Shown here piece by piece: positions 27,911-36,720 of a stretch of 64,000 nt of DNA (the first letter of the stretch is position 1; every line of letters starts with the position of its first letter). The stretch is from Brucella sp. 21LCYQ03 (GTDB lineage: Bacteria; Pseudomonadota; Alphaproteobacteria; Rhizobiales; Rhizobiaceae): the NCBI RefSeq assembly GCF_023554105.1, contig NZ_JAMJWE010000006.1:62001-126000 (forward strand). Reading direction: 5' to 3'. Both the position numbers and the translations under genes were made by a program. The notes below the pieces were generated by a model that made no database searches, was not told the origin of the DNA, and saw nothing but the letters and a program-made list of their open reading frames with translations.

Positions 27911-28957
27911 ATGGCTTATTCTATGCAACGTGCTCAAACACTGCCTGATGTTTCGACAGCCGGACCAATGATTGATCCATTTGGACGAGCCGTCACCTAT
28001 TTGCGCGTTTCTGTGACGGATCGCTGTGACTTTCGCTGCACATATTGCATGTCGGAACACATGACTTTTCTCCCAAAGAAAGACTTGTTGACACTCGAAG
28101 AACTTGATCGCATCTGCAGCGCCTTTATAAATAAAGGCGTTCGGAAACTACGTCTGACGGGCGGCGAACCGCTTGTTCGTAAAAATATCATGCACCTCAT
28201 CCGCGGACTGTCACGCCACCTTGAAACGGATGCACTGGAAGAATTAACACTGACGACAAATGGCTCACAGCTTGCGCGCTATGCGGATGAGCTGGCCGAT
28301 TGCGGTGTGAAACGCATCAATGTTTCGATGGATACGCTTGATGCTGAGAAGTTTCGCAAAATAACGCGCTGGGGTGATCTTAATCGCGTTATCGAAGGAA
28401 TTGATGCCGCGCAAAATGCTGGCATCCGGGTCAAAATCAACGCAGTAGCCCTCAAAGATTTCAATGAATTTGAAATCCCTGAGTTGATCCGCTGGGCGCA
28501 TGGCCGCGATATGGATATGACGCTTATTGAAACCATGCCTATGGGCGAAATCGAGTTTGATCGGACTGATCAGTATTTGCCGCTTTCGCAGTTGCGTACT
28601 GACCTTAGCAAACAATTTACACTCACTGACAATCCGTATCGCACTGGCGGCCCTGCCCGCTATGTCACGATAAAAGAAACCGGTGGCCGCCTCGGCTTCA
28701 TCACACCGCTTACACATAATTTCTGCGAAAGCTGCAATCGTGTGCGGCTAACCTGCACGGGCATGCTCTACATGTGCCTGGGTCAGAATGATGATGCCAA
28801 TCTGCTTGATGCAGTTCGCTCAAGCGAAAACGATGCAGTGCTGAGTGACGCAATCGATGAGGCCATCTCGCGCAAGCCTAAAGGTCACGACTTCATCATT
28901 GACCGTGACCACAAACGACCAGCAGTTGCGCGTCACATGAGCCTTACCGGCGGATAA
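27911..28957 (+). CDS. moaA: GTP 3',8-cyclase, molybdenum cofactor step 1
   Basis: 348 residues from ATG 27911 (GGAA ribosome site; a TTG at 27887 is less likely). Radical SAM cluster CxxxCxxC at Cys39, Cys43, Cys46 and the C-terminal second cluster [11 protein letters not shown] plus a later Cys. TGGEP motif for SAM binding, and the conserved C-terminal double glycine (LTGG). Converts GTP to 3',8-cyclo-GTP with MoaC. First gene of moaA-EamA-mobA-mobB. Confidence 0.96.
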   Translation: MAYSMQRAQTLPDVSTAGPMIDPFGRAVTYLRVSVTDRCDFRCTYCMSEHMTFLPKKDLLTLEELDRICSAFINKGVRKLRLTGGEPLVRKNIMHLIRGLSRHLETDALEELTLTTNGSQLARYADELADCGVKRINVSMDTLDAEKFRKITRWGDLNRVIEGIDAAQNAGIRVKINAVALKDFNEFEIPELIRWAHGRDMDMTLIETMPMGEIEFDRTDQYLPLSQLRTDLSKQFTLTDNPYRTGGPARYVTIKETGGRLGFITPLTHNFCESCNRVRLTCTGMLYMCLGQNDDANLLDAVRSSENDAVLSDAIDEAISRKPKGHDFIIDRDHKRPAVARHMSLTGG

Positions 28958-29045
28958 CTATTTTGAATAGGTCCGCAACAAGTATCGATTGGACCTGATC
29001 CAGATCATAAGATAGCGATATAGAATACTAACCGGATTCCTTATC

Positions 29046-29969
29046 GTGCCGCATTCAGCAAATTTTCGTGCAAGCATTTTCATGCTTCTCGCCATGGGAA
29101 CATTCACCATCGGCGATTCCATTACAAAATATTTGCTCATCCATATGAACAGCGGCCAGTATATGTTCATTCGCGGGATATTCGCCACAACAGCAATCGG
29201 CCTACTCGCGTGGCGCAACGGCGCACTTCGTAATTTGTCAATGGACCCAATGACAATGCTGCGTGTTTTAGGCGAAGTGCTGGCTACCGTCACGTATATC
29301 TATTCGCTTGGACATCTTTCGCAGGCCTTTTGTTCGGCCGTTTTCCAGGCAACACCACTCGTCGTAACACTTGGCGCTGTGTTGTTTCTGAACGAAAGAG
29401 TCGGCTGGCGGCGCTGGATGTGTATTTCCGTAGGTCTCATCGGGGTGATTATCATTATCCGACCTGGTGCCGACAGTTCAACAACGCTTGCAGCCGTAGG
29501 GATTCTGCTTTCCAGCGTTTGCTTTGCAGCGATGCGCGACATCGCAACACGTCGCGTACCAGCACATGTTCCCACGCTCTATCTTTCAACCCTTACCGCC
29601 GGAGCTATCGCGCTCACTGGTGGCGCGCTAATCGAACCGATGGGCGGCTGGCAACCAATTGGCGTAGAACCCATCGTGTTTATGGTTCTTGCAGCTGTGC
29701 TTTTGCTGGTTGGCTATCACTTCATCATCATGGCAATGCGTGAAGGTGAAATCTCCTTTGTATCGCCATTCCGCTATTCCAGCTTGCTATGGGCTATCCT
29801 GTTAAGCACTGTGATCTTCAGTGAAGCACCTGACACTTACACAATCGCCGGATCAATTCTTGTAGTCGGCAGTGGTATCTATATGGTCTACCGCGAAAAC
29901 ATTCTTAAAAAGCGCGAGCGCAACAAAAGCACGCTGGCAACAACGCCGACCGGGGTGGAGCCCTCATAG
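29046..29969 (+). CDS. EamA/DMT transporter in the molybdenum cofactor operon
   Basis: 307 residues, about ten membrane helices in two EamA halves (FTIGDSITKYLL at the start; FRYSSLLWAIL in the second). GTG start at 29046, 88 bases after moaA. The stop TAG overlaps the mobA GTG by one base, so it is cotranslated with mobA. Its place inside a Moco operon suggests a linked substrate, but the family gives no support for molybdate or pterin transport. Confidence 0.88.
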   Translation: MPHSANFRASIFMLLAMGTFTIGDSITKYLLIHMNSGQYMFIRGIFATTAIGLLAWRNGALRNLSMDPMTMLRVLGEVLATVTYIYSLGHLSQAFCSAVFQATPLVVTLGAVLFLNERVGWRRWMCISVGLIGVIIIIRPGADSSTTLAAVGILLSSVCFAAMRDIATRRVPAHVPTLYLSTLTAGAIALTGGALIEPMGGWQPIGVEPIVFMVLAAVLLLVGYHFIIMAMREGEISFVSPFRYSSLLWAILLSTVIFSEAPDTYTIAGSILVVGSGIYMVYRENILKKRERNKSTLATTPTGVEPS

Positions 29970-30610
29970 TGAAAAACACCACTCGTATTGCGGGAGTAAT
30001 CATCGCAGGCGGTCAATCCAGCCGCATGCGGGCGGGCGGTATCGCAGGTGACAAATTCCTTCAAAGGCTCGACTCGCAAACGATAATCGAACATGTAGCA
30101 CGCCGCTTTTCACCGCAGGTTGATGCAGTTTTTCTCAACGTGAACTGCAATCCACGACTGCTCCCCAAAATGAGCATTCCAACGGTTGCAGATATTGAGT
30201 CTTCGCATGGGGGACCACTCGTAGGACTGCAAACTGCTTTGGAATATACAAGCGATTTCCAATTTCTAGCAAGTGTTACGGCAGACAACCCATTTCTGCC
30301 AATTGATCTTGTAGCGAAACTTTATGAACGGCAACAAAAGACAGATGCCAGCATTGTTCTTGCGAGTTCTAATAAGCGCATGCATCCAATTTTTGGTCTT
30401 TGGAAAACCGAATTGTTAAAGCCTCTCATTGATTGGCTGGCACGAAGTGAAAAAGCCAGTGTTTTCGCGTTCGCACGTCATATCGGACTTGAACAAGTAG
30501 AATTTCCGCTTGTCGAAACTGCCCATGGCGCAAGCTATGATCCATTCTTCAACATCAATGATCCAGATGATCTGGCTGAAGCCAGGCAGCTGAATGAGGC
30601 GATGAAATGA
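29969..30610 (+). CDS. mobA: Molybdenum cofactor guanylyltransferase
   Basis: 213 residues; attaches GMP to molybdopterin to make MGD for the DMSO reductase family. N-terminal nucleotide motif IIAGGQSSRM (11-20), GDKFLQRL lysine, TADNPFLP metal site. Start GTG overlaps the upstream stop. Overlaps mobB by four bases (ATGA). Confidence 0.94.
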   Translation: MKNTTRIAGVIIAGGQSSRMRAGGIAGDKFLQRLDSQTIIEHVARRFSPQVDAVFLNVNCNPRLLPKMSIPTVADIESSHGGPLVGLQTALEYTSDFQFLASVTADNPFLPIDLVAKLYERQQKTDASIVLASSNKRMHPIFGLWKTELLKPLIDWLARSEKASVFAFARHIGLEQVEFPLVETAHGASYDPFFNINDPDDLAEARQLNEAMK

Positions 30611-31110
30611 CCAATAAATTATTCGGTATTACCGGCTGGAAGAACTCCGGCAAAACCACGTTGACCGAAAGGCTGGTGCAGGAGCTGACCAGACGCGGCT
30701 ATCGCATTTCAACCATCAAACACGCCCATCATAATTTTGATATTGATCATGTGGGAACAGACTCCTGGCGTCACCGCAATGCCGGCGCTGCGGAAGTGGC
30801 AATTGTATCTTCTGCACGCTATGCGATCATGCACGAAAACTTAGGTGAAAACGAACCCTCATTAAGCGCGATCGCGGCAAAGCTTGCGCCTTGCGATCTG
30901 GTTCTCGTCGAAGGCTATAAGACCGAATCTCATAAGAAAATCGAGCTTCGTCGCTCGGGTGGTCATGATGGCCCAGCCCTCTGCGAGGCCGATTCCAATA
31001 TCGTCGCAATCGCCAGCGACTATCTCGCAGACCATGAAAGATTGCCGCTGTTTCATCTCGATAAAATTGAAGAAATTGCAGACTTCATTGAACAATCAAT
31101 GGAGCTTTGA
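30607..31110 (+). CDS. mobB: Molybdopterin-guanine dinucleotide biosynthesis adaptor
   Basis: 167 residues. Walker A GWKNSGKTT (10-18), STIKHAHHNFDIDHVGTDSWRH and DLVLVEGYK are diagnostic of MobB, a GTP-binding helper of MobA. Last gene of the operon; no clear terminator follows. Confidence 0.95.
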   Translation: MTNKLFGITGWKNSGKTTLTERLVQELTRRGYRISTIKHAHHNFDIDHVGTDSWRHRNAGAAEVAIVSSARYAIMHENLGENEPSLSAIAAKLAPCDLVLVEGYKTESHKKIELRRSGGHDGPALCEADSNIVAIASDYLADHERLPLFHLDKIEEIADFIEQSMEL

Positions 31111-31450
31111 GCTATTCCCTGCATATTACTCACCTTACCGCATAAAACACGGTAAAATCACCTTTCAGCAATCCGTTTCTTTGAAAAACGCCTTTCAGGA
31201 TGCACAATTAAATTACTCTGGCCATCTTGCCTTCCTGTGAAAAATGGTGGGATTATGCATTTAAGGGCGGATGAATGGGTATAACTGCGAAAAATTATTG
31301 CGCGTTGTCAGCTCTAGCATCTAATTGTAGAAATTAAGGAAGCGGCGTCCAAATTGAGTTTGTAAACTTAACGTCGACAATGATCCTTTAAGGCGGCTGA
31401 ACCAGAAGAATAATCAGGGAACCAGCCAAAACAAAACGAGAGGACTAAGA
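31111..31450 (+). other. Intergenic region before the amino-acid transporter
   Basis: 340 bases. A weak hairpin TTACCG/CGGTAA at 31135-31155 follows mobB without a T-run. No convincing ORF. The right part should carry the promoter of the binding-protein gene, whose ribosome site is GAGAGGA at 31439-31445. Confidence 0.5.
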
Positions 31451-32257
31451 ATGCGCGTTATTAAGCGTATCGCTGCAGCAACATCAATAGCAGCACTTGC
31501 AATCACACTCGGCAGCATAACCGCCGGTATCGCCAATGCTCAGGAACCCCTGAAGCTTAAAATTGGTACGGAAGGTGCTTACCCTCCATTCAACTTCATC
31601 AAGCCAGATGGCACACTTTCCGGCTTCGACGTTGATATCGCCAAGGCGCTTTGCGACGAAATGAAAGCCGAATGTGAGTTTGTTACGCAGGAGTGGGATG
31701 GCGCGATCCCTGCCCTTCAGTCCGGCAAGTTCGATGCCTTCATCGCATCCATGTCGATCACTGACGAACGCAAGAAGCAGGTCGATTTCTCGAACAAATA
31801 TTACAACACACCTCCCGGTGTTGCAGCGCCTAAAGACACCGACATCAAGGGCGTGACCAAGGAAGATCTCGCAGGCAAGACGGTTGGCGTGCAGGTTTCG
31901 ACCACGCATTCCAACTATTCTGAAAAGACCTTTACCGACAGCACGGTTAAAGCTTATCCGACAGCGGAAGAATATCGTCTTGATCTGGCAAACGGACGTC
32001 TTGATGCCGTTAACGACGATAGCGTGACCTTGGCCGAATGGCTCAAGTCACCAGATGGCGCTTGCTGTAAGATGGTTGGCACCTTCCCGCCAGTGATTGA
32101 AATTCACGGTCCAGGCGCAGGCGTTGCCTTCAAAAAAGGAAACCCTGAGCTGATTGCAAAGTTTAATGACGCGATCAAGGCAATCCGAACCAACGGAAAA
32201 TACAAAGAAATCAATGATAAGTACTTTGATTTTGATGCATATGGTGCGGAAAACTAA
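31451..32257 (+). CDS. Periplasmic amino-acid-binding protein (Lys/Arg/Orn/His type)
   Basis: 268 residues. Signal peptide to about residue 30 (GIANAQ), then the SBP family 3 fold: KIGTEGAYPPFNFIKPDGTLSGFDVDIAKALC, EWDGAIPALQSGKFDAFIASMSIT, and DAVNDDS. Closest in style to the HisJ/ArgT/OccT group, so cationic amino acids are the likely ligands. Separated from the permease genes by a 12-bp hairpin, a layout that lets the binding protein be made in excess. Confidence 0.9.
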   Translation: MRVIKRIAAATSIAALAITLGSITAGIANAQEPLKLKIGTEGAYPPFNFIKPDGTLSGFDVDIAKALCDEMKAECEFVTQEWDGAIPALQSGKFDAFIASMSITDERKKQVDFSNKYYNTPPGVAAPKDTDIKGVTKEDLAGKTVGVQVSTTHSNYSEKTFTDSTVKAYPTAEEYRLDLANGRLDAVNDDSVTLAEWLKSPDGACCKMVGTFPPVIEIHGPGAGVAFKKGNPELIAKFNDAIKAIRTNGKYKEINDKYFDFDAYGAEN

Positions 32258-32274
32258 GATAATTTAACGTTTAT

Positions 32275-32304
32275 GCGCCGGTTTACTCACACGTAAACCG
32301 GCGC
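32275..32304 (+). terminator. Intercistronic hairpin after the binding-protein gene
   Basis: Perfect 12-bp stem (GCGCCGGTTTAC and its complement) with loop TCACAC, followed only by AATTATTT. Partial terminator or mRNA-stabilising hairpin between the binding protein and permease genes. Confidence 0.7.
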
Positions 32305-32408
32305 AATTATTTGGGCTGTTCAAGTAAACTTCAATATCTGCAAAAGGCGCGCCCACGCGACTTTAAAGCAGGCTATAAGAAGCAGGTCCAAGGGAAGAGA
32401 TCAGGCGC

Positions 32409-33131
32409 ATGGAACATTACGCCACCTTATTAAGCTTTGGACCGGAGGGATGGGGCCGCAGCATTGCATGGGGGCTTCTTGTCACCATTTCACTTGCTCT
32501 CGCAACATTGCCACTTGGACTGATTATGGGCTTTTTGGTTGCCATCGGAAAGCAATCATCAGAACCTTCAATGCGATTGGCAAGCAATATTTACACAACA
32601 ATTTTTCGGGGATTGCCTGAGCTTCTGACGCTCTTTCTTGTATATTTTGGTGCGTCATTGTTACTGCAACAATTGCTTGCCTTTTTCGACATTAGCGCAA
32701 GGATCGAGATCAATGCGTTCGTGGCGGGTATGATCGCGCTGGGTTTCGTATTTTCTTCTTATTCCAGTGAAGTCTTCCTATCCGCGTTCCGCGCCATTCC
32801 GCGTGGACAATATGAAGGCGGCTATGCGGTCGGTCTTTCGCATTGGCAGACTATGCGGAAAGTTATCCTCCCGCAGCTGATCAAGATTGCTTTGCCCGGC
32901 CTCGCCAATCTCTGGCTTGTCTTGCTGAAAGACACATCGCTGGTCTCGGTCATTACGCTATCGGATATTCTGCGTCAGACCTCGATTGCAGCGCGTGTGA
33001 CGAAAGAACCGTTCCTGTTCTTTGGCGTCGCATGTCTGCTCTATCTCGCTCTTGCGATCATCTCCTCCTACTTCATCAACCGTATCGCTCGCTGGGCGGA
33101 TGCCGGCAACAACGCGTCGCGAGGAGCCTGA
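32409..33131 (+). CDS. Amino-acid ABC transporter permease (HisQ type)
   Basis: 240 residues with five to six membrane helices and the EAA loop (QYEGGYAVGLSHWQTMRKVILPQ), GLPELLTLF near the second helix. Inner-membrane half of the transporter; pairs with the following HisM-type gene, which begins two bases after this stop. Confidence 0.92.
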   Translation: MEHYATLLSFGPEGWGRSIAWGLLVTISLALATLPLGLIMGFLVAIGKQSSEPSMRLASNIYTTIFRGLPELLTLFLVYFGASLLLQQLLAFFDISARIEINAFVAGMIALGFVFSSYSSEVFLSAFRAIPRGQYEGGYAVGLSHWQTMRKVILPQLIKIALPGLANLWLVLLKDTSLVSVITLSDILRQTSIAARVTKEPFLFFGVACLLYLALAIISSYFINRIARWADAGNNASRGA

Positions 33132-33133
33132 TA

Positions 33134-33955
33134 ATGAGTGAAGCCATTTCAGAGGTTCTTGCTCCGCCGCCAGTTGAACGCAAGTGGACGCGTCTGCGAA
33201 TAGCTGGGCATATCATTGTTGCGGTGTGGGGGTTGCTCTTCGCGGGTCTTGCAATCTATCTCTACAATACGTGGCGTGTTGATCTGTTCGCGACCTATGG
33301 TCCGCGTTACTGGTCCGGCCTTCTGGTCACACTGCAACTGGTCGCAATTTCCATCGTGATCGGTGCGATCCTCTCGCTCCCAATCACCGCCGCGCGAATG
33401 TCTAAGAACCGCTTCCTGCGTAGTCTCGCATTTGGCTATGTCTATTTCTTCCGTGGCACACCGCTTCTGGCTCAGACATTCCTGATCTATTACGGTTTTG
33501 GTACTTTCAGACCTTTCCTCGAAAGTATCGGTCTGTGGGTGTTTTTCCGTGATGCGTGGAACTGCGCAATCCTTGCTTTCTCGCTCAACACAGCTGCTTA
33601 TCAGGCAGAAATCTTGCGTGGTGCTATTCAAAGTGTGGCGCTCGGACAATGGGAAGGTGCTGCCGCCCTTGGCATTTCAAAACGCGTCACCTTCTGGAAA
33701 GTCATTCTTCCACAAGCTTTGATTGTTGCACTTCGCCCTTACGGCAATGAAATCATTCTGATGATCAAAGGATCGGCCATCGTCGCAATCATTACGGTCC
33801 TCGACCTGATGGGCGAAACACGCCGCGCTTATTCACGGACCTTCGACTTCCAGACCTATATCTGGGCGGCGGTTATCTACTTGCTTATCGTCGAGTGTTT
33901 GCGACACATCTGGGATTTCCTCGAAAGACGATTAACCAGACATTTGGTCCGCTAG
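33134..33955 (+). CDS. Amino-acid ABC transporter permease (HisM type)
   Basis: 273 residues from ATG 33134 with GAGGAG ribosome site. About six helices; RGTPLLAQTFLIYYG and EAA loop QWEGAAALGISKRVTFWKVILPQA. The open frame reaches back to 32843, but that part lies on the HisQ gene. No ATPase gene follows; a terminator comes 25 bases later. Confidence 0.92.
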   Translation: MSEAISEVLAPPPVERKWTRLRIAGHIIVAVWGLLFAGLAIYLYNTWRVDLFATYGPRYWSGLLVTLQLVAISIVIGAILSLPITAARMSKNRFLRSLAFGYVYFFRGTPLLAQTFLIYYGFGTFRPFLESIGLWVFFRDAWNCAILAFSLNTAAYQAEILRGAIQSVALGQWEGAAALGISKRVTFWKVILPQALIVALRPYGNEIILMIKGSAIVAIITVLDLMGETRRAYSRTFDFQTYIWAAVIYLLIVECLRHIWDFLERRLTRHLVR

Positions 33956-33979
33956 ATTAAAGAATAAAAGAAAACTAAT

Positions 33980-34019
33980 CGCCCCCGGTAGCCTTGCAGC
34001 CACCGGGGGCGATTTGCTT
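33980..34019 (+). terminator. Terminator after the permease genes
   Basis: Ten-base stem CGCCCCCGGT/ACCGGGGGCG, 12-base loop, then ATTTGCTTT. Confidence 0.75.
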
Positions 34020-34104
34020 TAAATACATTACAAACGAATGAGCCGTTTGACGGTCTTGGCTTAAAGCAAGAAGCAATCAATCTGTTAATCTCGGAGAATA
34101 TGCA

Positions 34105-34980
34105 ATGACAGCAGTTAATGTGGCCTTCCTCGGCCTTGGTGTAATGGGCTATCCAATGGCGGGCCACCTTAAAGCCAAGGGTGGACATGACGTAACCGTC
34201 TATAATCGTACCAGTGCAAAAGCTGCCAGATGGGCGGAACAATTCGGCGGCAAACATGCGCTCACACCCGCTGAAGCCGCACGCGATGCAGACTTCGTTT
34301 TCTGTTGTGTCGGCAATGATGATGACCTGAGAGAAGTCACAATCGGCGCGAACGGCGCTTTCTCGACAATGAAGAAAGAAGCAATTTTCATTGATAATAC
34401 GACCGCTTCTGCAGAGGTCGCGCGTGAACTTGATGCGGAAGCTCAAAAGCGTGGCTTTCATTTCATTGATGCCCCTGTTTCAGGCGGACAAGCTGGCGCT
34501 GAGAATGGCGTGCTCACCGTTATGGTCGGCGCATCAGAAGATATTTTTGAACGCGCAAAGCCGATCATTGAAGCTTACGCCCGGTCAGTCGGCCTGATGG
34601 GCCCTGTTGGTTCAGGCCAGCTTGCAAAAATGGTCAACCAAATCTGCATTGCAGGTCTGGTACAGGGGCTTGCTGAAGGCATTCATTTTGGCAAGAAAGC
34701 TGGTCTTGATATTGTAAAGCTTATCAGTGTTATTTCCAAAGGCGCAGCAGGCTCATGGCAGATGGAAAATCGCCATAGCACCATGAATGAAAGCAAATAT
34801 GAGTTCGGCTTTGCCGTTGACTGGATGCGCAAAGATCTTGGCATCTGTCTTGATGAAGCCAATAGAAACGGTGCATCACTGCCTTTGACGGCGCTTGTGG
34901 ACCAGTTCTATAAGGAGGTACAGAAACTTGGCGGCGGTCGATGGGATACATCATCTCTACTTGCGCGCCTTGAAAACTAA
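34105..34980 (+). CDS. NAD(P)-dependent beta-hydroxyacid dehydrogenase (3-hydroxyisobutyrate dehydrogenase-like)
   Basis: 291 residues. Rossmann motif GLGVMG (10-15), substrate-binding DAPVSGGQAGAENG, and the catalytic lysine in GQLAKMVNQ near residue 175. Fits the HIBADH/GarR/glyoxylate reductase family; substrate open. Own ribosome site (CGGAGAA) and terminator. Confidence 0.9.
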   Translation: MTAVNVAFLGLGVMGYPMAGHLKAKGGHDVTVYNRTSAKAARWAEQFGGKHALTPAEAARDADFVFCCVGNDDDLREVTIGANGAFSTMKKEAIFIDNTTASAEVARELDAEAQKRGFHFIDAPVSGGQAGAENGVLTVMVGASEDIFERAKPIIEAYARSVGLMGPVGSGQLAKMVNQICIAGLVQGLAEGIHFGKKAGLDIVKLISVISKGAAGSWQMENRHSTMNESKYEFGFAVDWMRKDLGICLDEANRNGASLPLTALVDQFYKEVQKLGGGRWDTSSLLARLEN

Positions 34981-34995
34981 TTTGGTTCAAAAACA

Positions 34996-35025
34996 AAAAA
35001 GCCCGGCAATGCCGGGCTTTTCTTT
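34996..35025. terminator. Bidirectional terminator
   Basis: AAAAAGCCCGGC/GCCGGGCTTTT with loop AAT, followed by CTTTT; between the dehydrogenase and the converging FadL-like gene. Confidence 0.88.
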
Positions 35026-35038
35026 TACAATGCAGAGA

Positions 35039-36325
35039 TCAAAATTTGACTTTAGCAGTCAGCGATAGCGCACCGACAAAGTCATTGCCGAACTCGCCCT
35101 TCGAACCCGTAGGGTTAAAATTACCATTAATGTACGTATCATCCATCTCACCAGACGTCAGCCAACCTGCAGCGCCAGCAAGGCGTACTTCGAAGTTTTC
35201 CGTTGCCTTATAATTGGTACCGAGGCCAAACAACCAAACGTCCGTCTGCGATGTTAAACCTGTTGTTGTACCACGATCCCACGTTACTGTCGCAGCCGCC
35301 GACCACTGCTCATTGAACTTATGACCCACACCACCACTGACGGTCCAGCCATCCTGATAGTATAGGTTCAAATTGGTAATATTCGCTCCCTTTGGAACCA
35401 CTCTACCCGGAATAACCTGAACATTGCTGGAAGCATTAAATGAAACCCGTTCAATGCTCGACCAATCCGTCCATTTAATCGAACCAAAAGCCAGCCAATC
35501 AGGTGCAATACCTGTTTGCAGCTTAAGCTCTACAGACTGTGGTGTCGCAACATCACTTTCAACCGGAATAGAAATTGCCTGATTGGTAAACGGATTAACC
35601 GCCAGATTGTCGATGGAACCCGACAAATTGTATTTTACCTCTGACTGGTAAACCAAACTTGCACGAATCGCATATTCAGGGAGCTCATAGGCTGCACCAA
35701 GGCGCCAACCCACTGCTTTATCTTCTACATCAAGCGAAGCGACGCGGAACCCACCAGGAAATGGGAAGTTTGTCGGGTTATTGAGTGGATTGACGCCCGG
35801 GATCATTCGCGTCTGCTCGCCCTTCAACTCCTGATAGCTGACGCCACCAAGAATTCGAAAGAAGCCTTTTTCACCAGCGGAAAACCTATACGAACAGTTC
35901 AAACCATAGTCATTGGACGAAATTTTCTGCTCAATAGCCGTAAACATACGGATATTATCAGTGCCAACATTGGTTTCAATGCCCCACGGCTGACGATACT
36001 GCGCGGAACATGCGAGATCATCCGTCAAATCAACTTTGGCAGAGAACTTTGGAACCCAATAGCCTTTGGCCTCGTCAACCTCGGTGGCGTATGGTATTTT
36101 AGTACCCGGTATAACACCACCCGTTGCGACACCAATTGGGCCACGAATATTTTTCAACTTTCGCTGTGGCGCGACAAACGTACCTGTCGTATCAATCACG
36201 GTGCCTTGCTCAAACAGAATATCAAAATCCTGCGAACTGCGTTCGAAGCCACCCGCATGTGCGCTCACAGCACTTCCCAACAGAGCGGTTGCGATACCCG
36301 CGACCTTGAGGCTGACAGCCTTCAT
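35039..36325 (-). CDS. OmpP1/FadL family outer membrane transporter
   Basis: 428 residues from ATG 36325 (GGGAGG ribosome site). Signal peptide ends SAHAG; the mature start GGFERSSQDFDILFEQG resembles the FadL N-terminal hatch. The rest is beta-strand rich with alternating aromatics and ends in a barrel strand finishing with phenylalanine (ALSLTAKVKF). Long-chain fatty acid or hydrocarbon uptake is the family role. Confidence 0.9.
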   Translation of the reverse strand: MKAVSLKVAGIATALLGSAVSAHAGGFERSSQDFDILFEQGTVIDTTGTFVAPQRKLKNIRGPIGVATGGVIPGTKIPYATEVDEAKGYWVPKFSAKVDLTDDLACSAQYRQPWGIETNVGTDNIRMFTAIEQKISSNDYGLNCSYRFSAGEKGFFRILGGVSYQELKGEQTRMIPGVNPLNNPTNFPFPGGFRVASLDVEDKAVGWRLGAAYELPEYAIRASLVYQSEVKYNLSGSIDNLAVNPFTNQAISIPVESDVATPQSVELKLQTGIAPDWLAFGSIKWTDWSSIERVSFNASSNVQVIPGRVVPKGANITNLNLYYQDGWTVSGGVGHKFNEQWSAAATVTWDRGTTTGLTSQTDVWLFGLGTNYKATENFEVRLAGAAGWLTSGEMDDTYINGNFNPTGSKGEFGNDFVGALSLTAKVKF

Positions 36326-36720
36326 AAAACGTCCTCCCGAACAAATAAAAGTGAACCCGTTATTTTTACTTTGACGCAAACGTAAATCAGGAATGATTCA
36401 GCCCGCAAGATGCATAATTTGTATGAAATGCGGATAGCGAAGGTAGCGATTTGCGAAAATCCCTAAATCGAGGGTATCGACGCAAGTTCTTCTAAAATTC
36501 TTGGAAAAAACCATGTCAAAACCGCCAAATATAGCCACTTTTTGGCCTAGTTTGCGCCTTGTTGCTAAAGCGCAACAACGTCAAAAAACAATCGAAACGG
36601 CGGTTCGATTGATATTTAGAAGCATTGAACATGGGTTGTTTTCTACTTAGTCGATAAAAATACCCGGCAACACTACGCTGCCGGGTATAATGATTCGAGC
36701 CGGATGAGCTAGCAGATAAA
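36326..36720. other. Intergenic region between FadL-like gene and valS
   Basis: 395 bases, AT-rich. An inverted TTGTTGC/GCGCAACAA pair around 36559-36578 and the valS terminator at 36653-36687. Presumed promoter of the FadL-like gene on the minus strand; no ORF supported. Confidence 0.5.
36653..36687 (-). terminator. Terminator of valS
   Basis: TACCCGGCA/TGCCGGGTA nine-base perfect stem; on the minus strand it is followed by TTTTTAT. 33 bases after the valS stop. Confidence 0.82.
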
